Positions 24,106 to 32,303 are shown, counted from the first letter of the stretch. The stretch is 39,729 nt of DNA from an uncultured Oscillospiraceae bacterium (GCA_944387785.1 CALXGG010000007.1:1-39729), one strand, 5' to 3'. Notes: generated by a model from the sequence alone, not told the origin. Translations and numbers: made by a program.

Positions 24106-24132
24106 AGCGCTGTACTTCCTTTCTCTGTATCG

Positions 24133-25329
24133 TTACTGGGCGGACTGGTAGGGGTCCGGCATGTGTTCCAACATGTGCAGCCACACGGGGCTCATCTGGC
24201 GCAGCTCCTTGACCACCTGGGGCACCACCTGGAGGATGTAGTCCACCTCTTCCATGGTGTTGTACTCGCACAGGCTCAGCCGCAGGGAGCCGTGGGCGAT
24301 CTCATGGGGCATGCCCAGGGCCAGCAGCACATGGCTGGGGTCCAGGGAGCCGCTGGTGCAGGCGCTGCCGGAGCTGGCGCAGATCCCCGCCAGGTCCAGC
24401 CGCAGCAGCAGGCTCTCGCCCTCGATGCCCTCAAAGCAGAAGCTGACGATGCCGGGGGCCTTGTGGTCCGGGTCGCCGTTGCAGCGGGAGTAGGGGATGG
24501 CGCTGAGCCCCTGGATCAGCTTGTCCCGCATGGCGGTGACCTTGGCCATGTTCTCCTCCAGGTGGTCGCAGCTCTCCTTCATGGCCGCCGCCATGGCCAG
24601 GATGGAGGGGATGGCCTCGGTGCCGCCCCGCTTGCCCCGCTCCTGGGCGCCGCCCTCGATGAAGTTCCTGAGCTTGATGCCCTTGCGGCAGTACAGGGCG
24701 CCCACGCCCTTGGGGGCGTGGAACTTGTGGCCGGAGAGGGCCAGCATGTCGATGTTGTCCTTCACCACGTCCACCGGCATATGGCCCACCGCCTGGACCG
24801 CGTCGCAGTGGAAAAGGATGCCCTTCTCCCGGCACAGCGCGCCGATCTCCCGGACGGGCTGGATGGTGCCGATCTCGTTGTTGGAGTACATGATAGTCAC
24901 CAGGCAGGTGTCCGGGCGGATGGCCGCCGCCAGCTCCTCCAGGCGGACGATCCCGTTCTCATGGACGGGGAGGTAGGTGACCTCGAAGCCCTCCTTCTCC
25001 AGCTTGGCCAGGGTGTGGAGCACCGCGTGGTGCTCGATGGCGTCGGAGATGATGTGCTTTTTCCCCGCGGCGGCCCCCAGCCGGGCCCCCTCGGTGATGG
25101 CCCAGTTGTCGGACTCGGTGCCGCAGCCGGTGAAGTAGATCTCCTCCGGCTTGGCCCCCAGGCACTCGGCCACCGTCCTGCGGGCGGCCATAAGGGCCAG
25201 GTTTGCCTCCCGTCCCTTCTGGTGGAGGCTGCTGGGGTTGCCATACAGCTCGTGCATGGCCGGCAGCATGGCGTCGACAGCGGCCTTGCTCATGGCGGTG
25301 GTGGCCGCGTTGTCAGCGTATACGAACAT
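24133..25329 (-). CDS. iscS: Cysteine desulfurase IscS/NifS
   Basis: A 398-residue PLP enzyme that removes sulfur from L-cysteine as an enzyme-bound persulfide. It supplies iron-sulfur assembly and potentially molybdenum cofactor sulfuration and selenium delivery. Family marks in order: YADNAATT at the start, EHHAVL, CDAVQAVGH, the PLP lysine in SGHKFHAPKG, RGGTEAIPSI, and the persulfide Cys in SSGSACTSGS. The start is set at the ATG before FVYADNAATT, which has an AAGGA-type site; longer in-frame starts read into the operator. It is transcribed from its own promoter overlapped by an IscR-like operator. Confidence 0.96.
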   Translation of the reverse strand: MFVYADNAATTAMSKAAVDAMLPAMHELYGNPSSLHQKGREANLALMAARRTVAECLGAKPEEIYFTGCGTESDNWAITEGARLGAAAGKKHIISDAIEHHAVLHTLAKLEKEGFEVTYLPVHENGIVRLEELAAAIRPDTCLVTIMYSNNEIGTIQPVREIGALCREKGILFHCDAVQAVGHMPVDVVKDNIDMLALSGHKFHAPKGVGALYCRKGIKLRNFIEGGAQERGKRGGTEAIPSILAMAAAMKESCDHLEENMAKVTAMRDKLIQGLSAIPYSRCNGDPDHKAPGIVSFCFEGIEGESLLLRLDLAGICASSGSACTSGSLDPSHVLLALGMPHEIAHGSLRLSLCEYNTMEEVDYILQVVPQVVKELRQMSPVWLHMLEHMPDPYQSAQ

Positions 25330-25394
25330 AGTCCTGATTCCTTCTTTCCTGAAGCCGGGCCCGGCCCGGCGGATATAGGTTGTTCCCAAAATAT

Positions 25395-25418
25395 AATTCC
25401 TATACGAATATAGGATTT
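25395..25418 (-). promoter_or_regulatory. IscR-like operator upstream of iscS
   Basis: AATTCCTAT-N6-ATAGGATTT on the plus strand: 9-bp arms with one mismatch, the same motif and spacing as the site before iscR. It covers the predicted transcription start of iscS, a position fit for repression. Confidence 0.7.
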
Positions 25419-25423
25419 CTTAC

Positions 25424-25452
25424 ACTATAAATCGCCGCAGGGGAAATGTCAA
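25424..25452 (-). promoter_or_regulatory. Promoter of the iscS-iscU operon
   Basis: On the minus strand, -35 TTGACA (25452-25447), 17-bp spacer, -10 TATAGT (25429-25424). The start is near 25417, within the operator. Confidence 0.75.
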
Positions 25453-25458
25453 TAGCTT

Positions 25459-25920
25459 TCAGCAATTTCCCCGGACGTGGCAGGCGCAGCGGGCGTCGAT
25501 CCGCCGCTGCTTGTCCACCAGGTCCGCCAGCGTCACATGGTCCACCACGTTGCTGATGGCCCGGTCCACCTGCTCCCACAGCTCCAGGGTCACGCACTCC
25601 TTGCAGCGGGCGCATTGGTTCACCTCGTCGTCCAGGCAGGACACCGGAGCGATGCTGCCCTCTACCAGCCGCAGGATGGCTCCCACGGTGTAGTCCTCCG
25701 GGCTGCCCACCAGGTGGTAGCCCCCCCGGGCGCCCCGGGTGCTGCGGACCATGCCGCCCCGGATCAGGGTGGGGATCACCTGCTCCAGATATTTTTCGCT
25801 GATGCCCTGGCTCTCCGCCACGGATTTCACCGAGAGATTGGCCCCCTCCTCCTGCATGGCCAGGGCCAGCATCAGGTGGAGGGCGTAACGGCTTTTGGTC
25901 GATATTTTCACAGTGGGCAT
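25459..25920 (-). CDS. iscR: Rrf2 family regulator, IscR-like
   Basis: A 153-residue winged-helix regulator that probably senses Fe-S cluster status. The N-terminal DNA-binding domain contains KISTKSRYALHLMLALA and the helix segment ISEKYLEQVIPTLIRGGMV, followed by the wing RGARGGYHL. The likely cluster ligands are Cys95, Cys103, Cys106 and Cys109 in the segment SCLDDEVNQCARCKEC; more cysteines (145, 147, 153) lie at the C-terminus. The start is the ATG just after the palindromic operator. It is transcribed upstream of iscS, on the same strand, from a promoter that its own operator overlaps, so autoregulation is likely. Confidence 0.93.
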   Translation of the reverse strand: MPTVKISTKSRYALHLMLALAMQEEGANLSVKSVAESQGISEKYLEQVIPTLIRGGMVRSTRGARGGYHLVGSPEDYTVGAILRLVEGSIAPVSCLDDEVNQCARCKECVTLELWEQVDRAISNVVDHVTLADLVDKQRRIDARCACHVRGNC

Positions 25921-25932
25921 GCCCCCTTTCCG

Positions 25933-25956
25933 AATTCCTATCTTAATATAGGAATT
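25933..25956 (-). promoter_or_regulatory. IscR-like operator upstream of iscR
   Basis: A perfect palindrome AATTCCTAT-N6-ATAGGAATT overlapping the -10 element of the iscR promoter. Matching spacing and sequence before iscS supports a common regulator. Confidence 0.75.
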
Positions 25957-25968
25957 TCTCTGTGTCAA
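25940..25968 (-). promoter_or_regulatory. Promoter of iscR
   Basis: On the minus strand, perfect -35 TTGACA (25968-25963), 17-bp spacer, -10 TAAGAT (25945-25940). Confidence 0.7.
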
Positions 25969-26078
25969 GGGGGAACCGGGAAAAATTTCTTCCGCCCAGG
26001 CCCGGCAGCGGGGCTGCCCGGAAGGACGTTCCGCCGCCGACGGCGGGGCGGGAAATTGCCCCGGGCGGCGGGCGGCCC

Positions 26079-26107
26079 TTGACGCTGGCGTCGGAAGGCG
26101 GTATACT
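26079..26107 (+). promoter_or_regulatory. Promoter of the yqeC-yqeB-selD cluster
   Basis: -35 TTGACG (26079-26084), 17-bp spacer, -10 TATACT (26102-26107). A small hairpin (GGTATT-CTTC-AATACC, about 26124-26139) follows in the leader. Confidence 0.7.
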
Positions 26108-26191
26108 TGGGACAGGCATTCCCGGTATTCTTCAATACCATTCATCGAAAGAATAAATGGACAGGCCCTGGGGCCGGAAAGGATGGGAGCG

Positions 26192-26857
26192 GTGGAGCTG
26201 TCCGTGCTACTGGACATCCGGCGGGGCGTCACCGCCCTGATCGGCAGCGGCGGCAAGACCACCGCCATGTACCTTTTGGCGGAGGAGCTGTCCCGCCGGG
26301 GGACCGTGATCTGCACCACCTCCACCCACATCCTGCCCCCGGCCCACATCCCCGTGCTCACGGAGGCGGGGGAGGCGGCGGCCCTCCTGGCGGAGCGGAA
26401 GGTCGTCTGCCTGGGAAGGGCCGGACCGGAGGGGAAGCTGACCGCCCCGGCCTCTCCCTTCCGTGAGCTGGCCGCCCTGGCGGACTATGTGCTGGTGGAG
26501 GCCGACGGCTCCCGCCAGCTGCCCTGCAAGGCCCACCTGCCCCACGAGCCGGCCGTCCCTCCGGAGGCAGGCCGGCGGATCCTGATGGTGGGGGCGTCGG
26601 GCTTTGGGCAGCCCGTGTGCCGGGGGGCCCACCGGCCGGAGGTGTTCTGCCGGCTGTCGGGGCTGGGGATGGGGGATCCCATCACCCCGGAGGCCCTGGC
26701 GGCGGTGATCCGCCGGGAAAACCTGGCGGACCGGGTATTCATCAACCAGGCGGAGGAGGCCCGGGCCCTGGAACAGGCCCGGGCGCTGGCGGCGCTGCTG
26801 CCGGCGCCGGTATTTGCCGGCTCCCTGCGGAAAAGGAGTTTTTTATGTTTGTCGTGA
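26192..26857 (+). CDS. yqeC: Selenium-dependent hydroxylase accessory protein YqeC
   Basis: A protein of about 221 residues of the YqeC family, linked genetically to selenium-dependent molybdenum hydroxylases. The P-loop GSGGKTTAM follows the N-terminal strand, then ICTTSTHILPP, VLVEADGSRQLPCKAHLPHEP and ILMVGASGFGQP, all family hallmarks. The start is taken as GTG at 26192, 9 nt after AAAGG. An ATG at 26183 directly abuts that site and would add three residues. It overlaps yqeB by 13 bp. The family's biochemical role is unproven; a kinase/GTPase-like step in selenium cofactor formation is inferred from the P-loop. Confidence 0.88.
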   Translation: MELSVLLDIRRGVTALIGSGGKTTAMYLLAEELSRRGTVICTTSTHILPPAHIPVLTEAGEAAALLAERKVVCLGRAGPEGKLTAPASPFRELAALADYVLVEADGSRQLPCKAHLPHEPAVPPEAGRRILMVGASGFGQPVCRGAHRPEVFCRLSGLGMGDPITPEALAAVIRRENLADRVFINQAEEARALEQARALAALLPAPVFAGSLRKRSFLCLS

Positions 26858-27642
26858 TCCGGGGCGGCGGAGATATCGCCACCGGTATCGCCCTGCGCCT
26901 CTGGCGCAGCGGCATGGCGGTGTGCCTGTGCGAGATCCCCGCCCCCACCGCCATCCGCCGCACGGTGTGTTTTTCCGAGGCGGTGCGGCTGGGGGAGACG
27001 GAGGTGGAGGGGATCACCGCCCGCCGCTGCGGCATAGAGGAGGTGCCGGATCTGCTGGAGCAGGGCATCGTGCCCGTGCTGGTAGATCCCGCCGGGGAGA
27101 GCATCCCCCTGCTGGCCCCGGACGTGGTGGTGGACGCCATCCTGGCCAAGCGGAACCTGGGCACCGCCATGGACATGGCCCCGGTGGTCATCGGCGTGGG
27201 GCCCGGCTTCACCGTGGGCACGGACTGCCACGCGGCGGTGGAGACCATGCGGGGCCACTATCTGGGCCGGGCGCTCTACGAGGGCAGCCCCCTGGAGAAC
27301 ACGGCGGTGCCCGGCCTCATCGGCGGCTACGCCGGGGAGCGGGTGCTGCGGGCGCCGGCGGACGGCGTGTTCCGGGCGGCCAGGGAGATCGGCGACCAGG
27401 TTCGCGCCGGCGACGTGGCCGGCTATGTGGGCGACGTCCCCATGGTCTGCACCATCGGCGGCGTGCTGCGGGGTATCCTGCCCGACGGCACCGCCGTGCA
27501 CAAGGGGATGAAAAGCGGCGATGTGGATCCCCGGTGCGAGGTGAGCCACTGCTTCTGCGCCTCGGACAAGGCCCTGGCGGTGGGCGGCGGCGTGCTGGAG
27601 GCCATTTTGCACCTGTCCGCCGTCCTCCGGGAGGCGGAGTAA
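26845..27642 (+). CDS. yqeB: EF2563 family selenium-dependent molybdenum hydroxylase system protein YqeB
   Basis: A 265-residue protein starting with a Rossmann-like strand-loop VVIRGGGDIATGIALRLWR. It continues with the family segments EIPAPTAIRRTVCFSEA, VLVDPAGES, VVVDAILAKRN, VVIGVGPGFTVGTDCHAAVET and MRGHYLGRALYEG. YqeB is a marker of the selenium-dependent molybdenum hydroxylase trait, thought to help supply labile selenium to the Mo site; its reaction is not settled. AAAAGGAG precedes the ATG, which lies inside the end of yqeC, indicating translational coupling. selD follows after 86 nt. Confidence 0.93.
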   Translation: MFVVIRGGGDIATGIALRLWRSGMAVCLCEIPAPTAIRRTVCFSEAVRLGETEVEGITARRCGIEEVPDLLEQGIVPVLVDPAGESIPLLAPDVVVDAILAKRNLGTAMDMAPVVIGVGPGFTVGTDCHAAVETMRGHYLGRALYEGSPLENTAVPGLIGGYAGERVLRAPADGVFRAAREIGDQVRAGDVAGYVGDVPMVCTIGGVLRGILPDGTAVHKGMKSGDVDPRCEVSHCFCASDKALAVGGGVLEAILHLSAVLREAE

Positions 27643-27728
27643 GCCCCGCCCGTGCGATCTCCCGGCGGGAAACCGCCGGCTGTTCCCCATACGATAACAA
27701 CGCTCTATGGACATAGGAGGAAAACGCT

Positions 27729-28766
27729 ATGGAAAACGAAGTGAAACTGACCAAGCTGGCCAAGTGCGCCGGCTGCGGGGCCAAGGTGGGCGCGGGGGTG
27801 CTGGCCCAGCTGCTGGACGGCATCAAGGTCCACCACGACCCCAACCTGCTGGTGGGCTTTGACAAGAGCGACGACGCCTCAGTCTACAAGGTCACCGACG
27901 ACCTGGCCCTGGTGCAGACCGTGGATTTCTTTCCCCCCATCGCCGACGACCCCTACCTCTTCGGCCAGATCGCCGCCACCAACGCCCTCAGCGATGTATA
28001 CGCCATGGGCGGCGAGCCCAAGCTGGCCCTGAACCTGATGTGCGTACCCAAGGACATGCCCCGGGAGGCGGTCCACCAGATGCTCCGGGGCGGCTACGAC
28101 AAGGTCTATGAGGCGGGCTGCCTCATTACCGGCGGCCACAGCATCTTCGATGACGAACCCAAGTACGGCCTGGCGGTCACCGGCTTCGTCCACCCCGACC
28201 GCATCCTGACCAACAGCGGGGCAAAGACCGGCGACGTGCTGCTGTTCACCAAGCCCTTGGGCATCGGCGTGCTGTCCACCGCCCACAAGGGGGACATGGC
28301 CTCCCAGGAGGGCATCGCCCTGGCCTACAAGCTGATGACCACCCTGAACAAGAGCGCCCGGGACGCCATGGTGAAGTACCGTATCCACGCCTGCACCGAC
28401 GTTACCGGCTTTGCCATGCTGGGCCACCTGCTGGAGATGGCCCAGGGCAGCGACAAGCAGATCACCCTCCATGTGGACGACATCGACATGATCCCCGAGG
28501 CCATGGAGCTGGCGAAAATGGGCATCCTCCCCGAGGGTATGTACCGCAACCGCAGCTTCGCTGAGGCCTGGGTGGACATGGGGGACACTCCTTTGTACAA
28601 ACAGGACATCCTCTTCGACCCCCAGACCGCCGGCGGCCTGCTGATCGCCGTGGATCCCGCCGACGCCGACGCCCTCTACGCCGAGCTGAAGGGCTGCGTC
28701 CCCAGCGCCCAGCGCATCGGCGTGGTGGAGGACTACCAGGGCGGTTCCCGGATCTTCCTGCGCTGA
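27729..28766 (+). CDS. selD: Selenide, water dikinase (selenophosphate synthetase)
   Basis: A 345-residue enzyme making selenophosphate from selenide and ATP, the selenium donor for selenoproteins, Se-tRNA and the selenium-molybdenum cofactor. The N-terminal active site reads CAGCGAK: Cys16 and Lys19 correspond to E. coli Cys17 and Lys20, while the second cysteine of E. coli (Cys19) is Ala18 here. The ATP-binding glycine-rich and Asp-containing segments (TVDFFPPIADDPYLFGQI, ITGGHSI, TDVTGFAMLGH, DPQTAGGLL) are present. The active-site residue is Cys, not selenocysteine. It has AGGAGG 8 nt before the ATG and follows yqeB. No selA, selB or selC is visible. Confidence 0.96.
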   Translation: MENEVKLTKLAKCAGCGAKVGAGVLAQLLDGIKVHHDPNLLVGFDKSDDASVYKVTDDLALVQTVDFFPPIADDPYLFGQIAATNALSDVYAMGGEPKLALNLMCVPKDMPREAVHQMLRGGYDKVYEAGCLITGGHSIFDDEPKYGLAVTGFVHPDRILTNSGAKTGDVLLFTKPLGIGVLSTAHKGDMASQEGIALAYKLMTTLNKSARDAMVKYRIHACTDVTGFAMLGHLLEMAQGSDKQITLHVDDIDMIPEAMELAKMGILPEGMYRNRSFAEAWVDMGDTPLYKQDILFDPQTAGGLLIAVDPADADALYAELKGCVPSAQRIGVVEDYQGGSRIFLR

Positions 28767-28791
28767 GCCGTCCCGTTACCGCTTGAGCAAA

Positions 28792-28826
28792 CGGCCCGCC
28801 CCTCTGCGGAGGGGCGGGCCGCTTTT
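28792..28826 (+). terminator. Terminator after selD
   Basis: A 13-bp perfect stem (CGGCCCGCCCCTC, loop TGCG) followed by C and TTTT. Confidence 0.85.
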
Positions 28827-28855
28827 CGTCAGCGTTCGGATGAAAAATACAGCAC

Positions 28856-28885
28856 TTGACGAATTACTCCATGTTGGTCTATCCT
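28856..28885 (+). promoter_or_regulatory. Promoter of the tyrosine recombinase gene
   Basis: -35 TTGACG (28856-28861), 18-bp spacer, -10 TATCCT (28880-28885). Confidence 0.5.
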
Positions 28886-28946
28886 ATGTCTCAGCACCGC
28901 AGGCAGCCGTCCAGGCTGTTGAGCCGGAGAAAGAGAGGGAGAGAGC

Positions 28947-30095
28947 ATGCCGAGAAAAACCATCATGACCAACATCGCCTATGACACCCAACGCCGGTGT
29001 TACTACGCCACGCTGTACGGCGGCGGGAAAAGCGGGCGGCGGGTGCGCTGCTACCCCACCCTGGAGCAGGCGGTCCAGGCCCTGGAGGAGTTCCAGGCCG
29101 GCCGGTGCCTGGAGCGGAGACATCCCGAACAGGAGCTGACTGTGAGCCGGTGGCTGCGCTACTGGCTGGAGCAGGTGGTGCGGCCCAGCCGCTCCGCCAG
29201 CACCCTCCACGGCTACACCATGATCGTCCGCAACCACCTGATCCCGGGCCTGGGGACGGTCCGCCTCCGGGAGCTGACGGCGGACCAGGTCCAGCAGTAC
29301 CTCAACGGCAAGCAGGCGGAGGGCCTGTGCGCCAACACGGTGCGCAAGCACCACAGCGTCCTCCACAATGCCCTGGAGCATGCCAGGCGGCAGGGCCTGG
29401 TGGACGACAACGTAGTGGAGCTGGCGGTGCGTCCCGCTGCCCACCAGCCAGTCCATCACTACTATGACGCGGAGACCATGCAGCGGCTGTTCCAGGCCCT
29501 GGAGGGCTCCAGCATCGAGCTGGCGGTGAAGCTGGCGGGCTACCTGGGCCTGCGGCGCAGCGAGATCTGCGGCCTGAAATGGAGCCATGTGGACCGGCGG
29601 GAGAAGGTGATCACCGTGGCGGAGGCCCGCACTGCCGTCAACGGCAAGGCGGTGGACAAGGAGCCGAAAAACAGCTCCTCCATCCGGCGGCTGGGGTACA
29701 GCGGCCTGACGGACCTGGAGGAGCTCCTGGAGCGCCAGTGGCAGCGGCGGCTGCGGGAGAAGGAGGCCCTGGGGGACCGCTATTTGGACCGGGATTTCGT
29801 CCTCTGCCACAGCGGCGGGCGGCCCTTTCAGCCCGACTACCTCAGCAACCGCCTCCAGCGCCTGCTGGCGGGCAAGGACCTGCCCTACGTGACCCTCCAC
29901 GGCCTGCGCCACAGCTTTGCCAGCATCGCCCACAGCCGCAACGTCCCCCTCTTCGGCATCAGCCGGGCCCTGGGCCACAGCAGCACCGCCACCACCACAC
30001 AGATCTACATGCATCTTTTCGACGAGACCCATCTCTCCGTGGTCCAGGAGGTGGGCAAGGCCATCGGCGGGGCCGGCGGGGCCCAGGCCGGATAG
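28947..30095 (+). CDS. Site-specific tyrosine recombinase / integrase
   Basis: A 382-residue phage-type integrase. Order: short N-terminal arm-binding-like domain (1-60), core-binding SAM-like domain (about 65-150; TVSRWLRYWLEQVVRPSRSASTLHGY split across the first helices), catalytic domain (about 170-380). Catalytic residues visible: Arg203 (GLRRSEICGL), His318 and Arg321 (HGLRHSF), His344 (LGHSS) and nucleophile Tyr354 (QIYMH). It looks intact. It has its own promoter and shares a terminator with rubredoxin. There is no excisionase, relaxase, phage gene, tRNA or obvious att repeat beside it, and base composition is like its neighbours. It may be a domesticated or relic integrase, or one acting on a distant site. 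Confidence 0.93.
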   Translation: MPRKTIMTNIAYDTQRRCYYATLYGGGKSGRRVRCYPTLEQAVQALEEFQAGRCLERRHPEQELTVSRWLRYWLEQVVRPSRSASTLHGYTMIVRNHLIPGLGTVRLRELTADQVQQYLNGKQAEGLCANTVRKHHSVLHNALEHARRQGLVDDNVVELAVRPAAHQPVHHYYDAETMQRLFQALEGSSIELAVKLAGYLGLRRSEICGLKWSHVDRREKVITVAEARTAVNGKAVDKEPKNSSSIRRLGYSGLTDLEELLERQWQRRLREKEALGDRYLDRDFVLCHSGGRPFQPDYLSNRLQRLLAGKDLPYVTLHGLRHSFASIAHSRNVPLFGISRALGHSSTATTTQIYMHLFDETHLSVVQEVGKAIGGAGGAQAG

Positions 30096-30099
30096 AGAC

Positions 30100-30137
30100 A
30101 AAAAGCGCCCGGCCGGATACCCGGCCGGGCGCTTTTT
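30100..30137. terminator. Bidirectional terminator between integrase and rubredoxin genes
   Basis: A perfect 17-bp stem (AAAAAGCGCCCGGCCGG and its complement, 4-nt loop) with A5 at one end and T5 at the other, so it works for both converging genes. Confidence 0.9.
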
Positions 30138-30150
30138 CAGATCGGCGCGA

Positions 30151-30306
30151 TCACTCAGCGGAGAACTGGTCCTTGCCCACGCCGCACAGGGGGCAGACGA
30201 AATCCTCGGGGACGTCCTCCCACTTGGTGCCGGGGGCGATGCCGTTGTCGGGATCGCCCAGGGCCTCGTCGTAGACATAGCCGCAAACGTCGCAAACGTA
30301 CTTCAT
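30151..30306 (-). CDS. Rubredoxin
   Basis: A 51-residue electron carrier with one iron bound by four cysteines: C5-x2-C8 ([11 protein letters not shown]) and C38-x2-C41 ([13 protein letters not shown]). It is full length for rubredoxins, with the conserved aromatic core (Tyr3, Tyr10, Trp29, Phe36). In anaerobes it passes electrons to oxygen- and peroxide-detoxifying enzymes such as rubrerythrin or flavodiiron protein. AAAGGAG lies 8 nt before the ATG. A TATACT box at 30370-30365 suggests a promoter, and a hairpin (AGCAG / CTGCT) stands in the leader. It is too short for common ORF length cut-offs and easy to miss. Confidence 0.97.
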   Translation of the reverse strand: MKYVCDVCGYVYDEALGDPDNGIAPGTKWEDVPEDFVCPLCGVGKDQFSAE

Positions 30307-30422
30307 GGTGGAAACTCCTTTCACTGCAGCAGCCCCACAGGGCGCTGCTGATTTTCATGGCTTTAGTATAGCCCGTTTGCCAGAAAATAACTGTTGCAAA
30401 TATCACGAAATGAAAAAATATT

Positions 30423-32303
30423 TCAGCTGAGCTCCGCCTGGCCGGTGTAGAGTTGGTAGTACTTCCCGCCCTGGGCGATCAGGTCGTTGTGGTCGCCCCG
30501 CTCGATGATCTCTCCCTGCTCCAGGACCATGATGGCCTTGGCGTTGCGGACGGTGGAGAGGCGGTGGGCGATGACGAACACGGTGCGGCCCTGCATCAGG
30601 CTGTCCATGCCCTTTTCGATGAGCTTCTCTGTCCGGGTATCGATGGAGGAGGTAGCCTCGTCCAGAATCAGCACCGGAGGGTCCGCCACCGCCGCCCGGG
30701 CGATGGCCAGCAGCTGCCGCTCCCCCTGGGAGAGGTTGCCGCCGTCGTCGGTGATCCAGGTGTCGTAGCCCTTGGGCAGGTGGCGGATGAAGGTGTCCGC
30801 GTTGGCCAGCCGGGCGGCGGCGCGGATCTCCTCGCCGGTGGCGTCCAGCTTCCCGTAGCGGATGTTGTCGGCGATGGTGCCGGTGAAGAGCCGGGTGTCC
30901 TGGAGGACGATGCCCAGGCTCCGCCGGAGGCTGTCCTTGCTGATCTCCCGCACGTCGATGCCGTCGTAGGTGATCAGGCCGCTCTCGATCTCGTAGAAGC
31001 GGTTGATAAGGTTGGTGATGGTGGTCTTTCCCGCGCCGGTGGAGCCTACAAAGGCGATCTTCTGGCCGGGCTTGGCGTAGAGGCTGATGCCGTGGAGGAT
31101 GGTCTTGCCCGGCACATAGCTGAACACCACATCGCGGAAGCGCACGTCCCCCGCCAGGGGCGCCAGACTCCCGTCGGGCCGTTTCCAGGCCCAGCCGTCC
31201 CCCCGGCCGGCGGTCTCCTCCAGGGCGCCATCAGGGGTCCGGCGGACGTTCACCAGGGTGGTCCGGCCCTCGTCGGTTTCCGGCGTCACCTCCATGACCT
31301 CAAAGATCCGCTCCGCGCCGGCGATGGCGGCCAGCACGTTGTTGATCTGTTGGCTGATCATGCCCACCGGCTGGCTCACCTGACGGACGTACTGGAGGTA
31401 CATCACCAGGGAGCCCAGGTCCAGCCCCATATAGATGGAGAGGAGGGCCCCGGTGCAGCAGGTGAGGGCGTAGTTGATGTGGGAGATGTTGCCCATGGCC
31501 GGCATGATGGCACCGGCAAAGGCCTGGGCCGCCGTGGCGCTGTGGCGGTAGGCCTCATTGCGCCGGGCAAAGCCCTGGCGGGCCTTTTCCTCGTGGTTGA
31601 ACACCTTGATGACCTTCTGCCCCTCGATCATCTCCTCGATGTAGCCGTTGACCGCACCGATGTCCCGCTGCTGCTCCGCGAAGAAGTAGCGGCTGCGCTT
31701 GCCCACGGTCATTACCACCGCCAGCATCAGCCCCAGGCAGAAGATGGTCACCAGGAACAGGAAGGGACTGGTAATGATCATCATAGCGATGACGCCCACG
31801 AAGGTGAGGCTGCCGGAGATCAGGCTGGCGAGGCCGTTGTTCATGATCTCGGTGATGGTCTCGATATCGTTGGTGTAGCGGCTCATGAGCTCGCCGTGGG
31901 TGTGGGTGTCAAAATAGCGCAGGGGCAGGGTCTGCATCTTGGCGAACAGGTCCCGCCGCAGGGCGTAGCTGGTCTTTTGGGAGATGTGGACCATGATCCG
32001 GGAATAGGAGAAGGAAAAGCCGGCGGCGGCGACATAGATCACCCCCATCAGGGCCAGGATCCGGGCCAGCTTCCCGTAGTCGCCGGGGATGATGGCCTCG
32101 TTCACCAGGGGCTTGAGGAGGTAGGAGCCGCCGATGGTGCACACGCTGTACAGCACCAGGCACACCGCCACCACCAGGAGCAGCCACTTGGAGCGGCCCA
32201 GGTAGACCATAAGTTGTCTGATCGTCTTGCCCATGTTCTTGGGCTTCTGATAGCCGTGGCGGTTCCGGCCGCCGGGGCCGCCCACGGGCCGTGGATTAGC
32301 CAT
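30423..32303 (-). CDS. Heterodimeric ABC exporter subunit with canonical ATPase site
   Basis: A 626-residue half-exporter: six-helix membrane domain (about 25-330) followed by an ATPase domain. Walker A GSTGAGKTT is at about 419-427, the signature is NLSQGERQLLAIA, and Walker B VLILDEATSS at about 542-551 keeps the catalytic Glu. The switch His is in VIAHRLSTV. A Gly/Arg/Pro-rich N-terminal tail and an insert before the ATPase domain (about 345-385) resemble the larger subunit of TM287/288-like or LmrCD-like pairs. It overlaps the upstream ABC gene by 8 bp, so the two are made together. Likely multidrug or lipid export; substrate unknown. Confidence 0.95.
   Translation of the reverse strand: MANPRPVGGPGGRNRHGYQKPKNMGKTIRQLMVYLGRSKWLLLVVAVCLVLYSVCTIGGSYLLKPLVNEAIIPGDYGKLARILALMGVIYVAAAGFSFSYSRIMVHISQKTSYALRRDLFAKMQTLPLRYFDTHTHGELMSRYTNDIETITEIMNNGLASLISGSLTFVGVIAMMIITSPFLFLVTIFCLGLMLAVVMTVGKRSRYFFAEQQRDIGAVNGYIEEMIEGQKVIKVFNHEEKARQGFARRNEAYRHSATAAQAFAGAIMPAMGNISHINYALTCCTGALLSIYMGLDLGSLVMYLQYVRQVSQPVGMISQQINNVLAAIAGAERIFEVMEVTPETDEGRTTLVNVRRTPDGALEETAGRGDGWAWKRPDGSLAPLAGDVRFRDVVFSYVPGKTILHGISLYAKPGQKIAFVGSTGAGKTTITNLINRFYEIESGLITYDGIDVREISKDSLRRSLGIVLQDTRLFTGTIADNIRYGKLDATGEEIRAAARLANADTFIRHLPKGYDTWITDDGGNLSQGERQLLAIARAAVADPPVLILDEATSSIDTRTEKLIEKGMDSLMQGRTVFVIAHRLSTVRNAKAIMVLEQGEIIERGDHNDLIAQGGKYYQLYTGQAELS

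Noticed and set aside
30155..30406. Minus-strand open frame overlapping rubredoxin in another phase
   Set aside because: It starts upstream without a ribosome binding site and is Arg-rich shadow sequence; the rubredoxin frame has all four cysteines and a good site.
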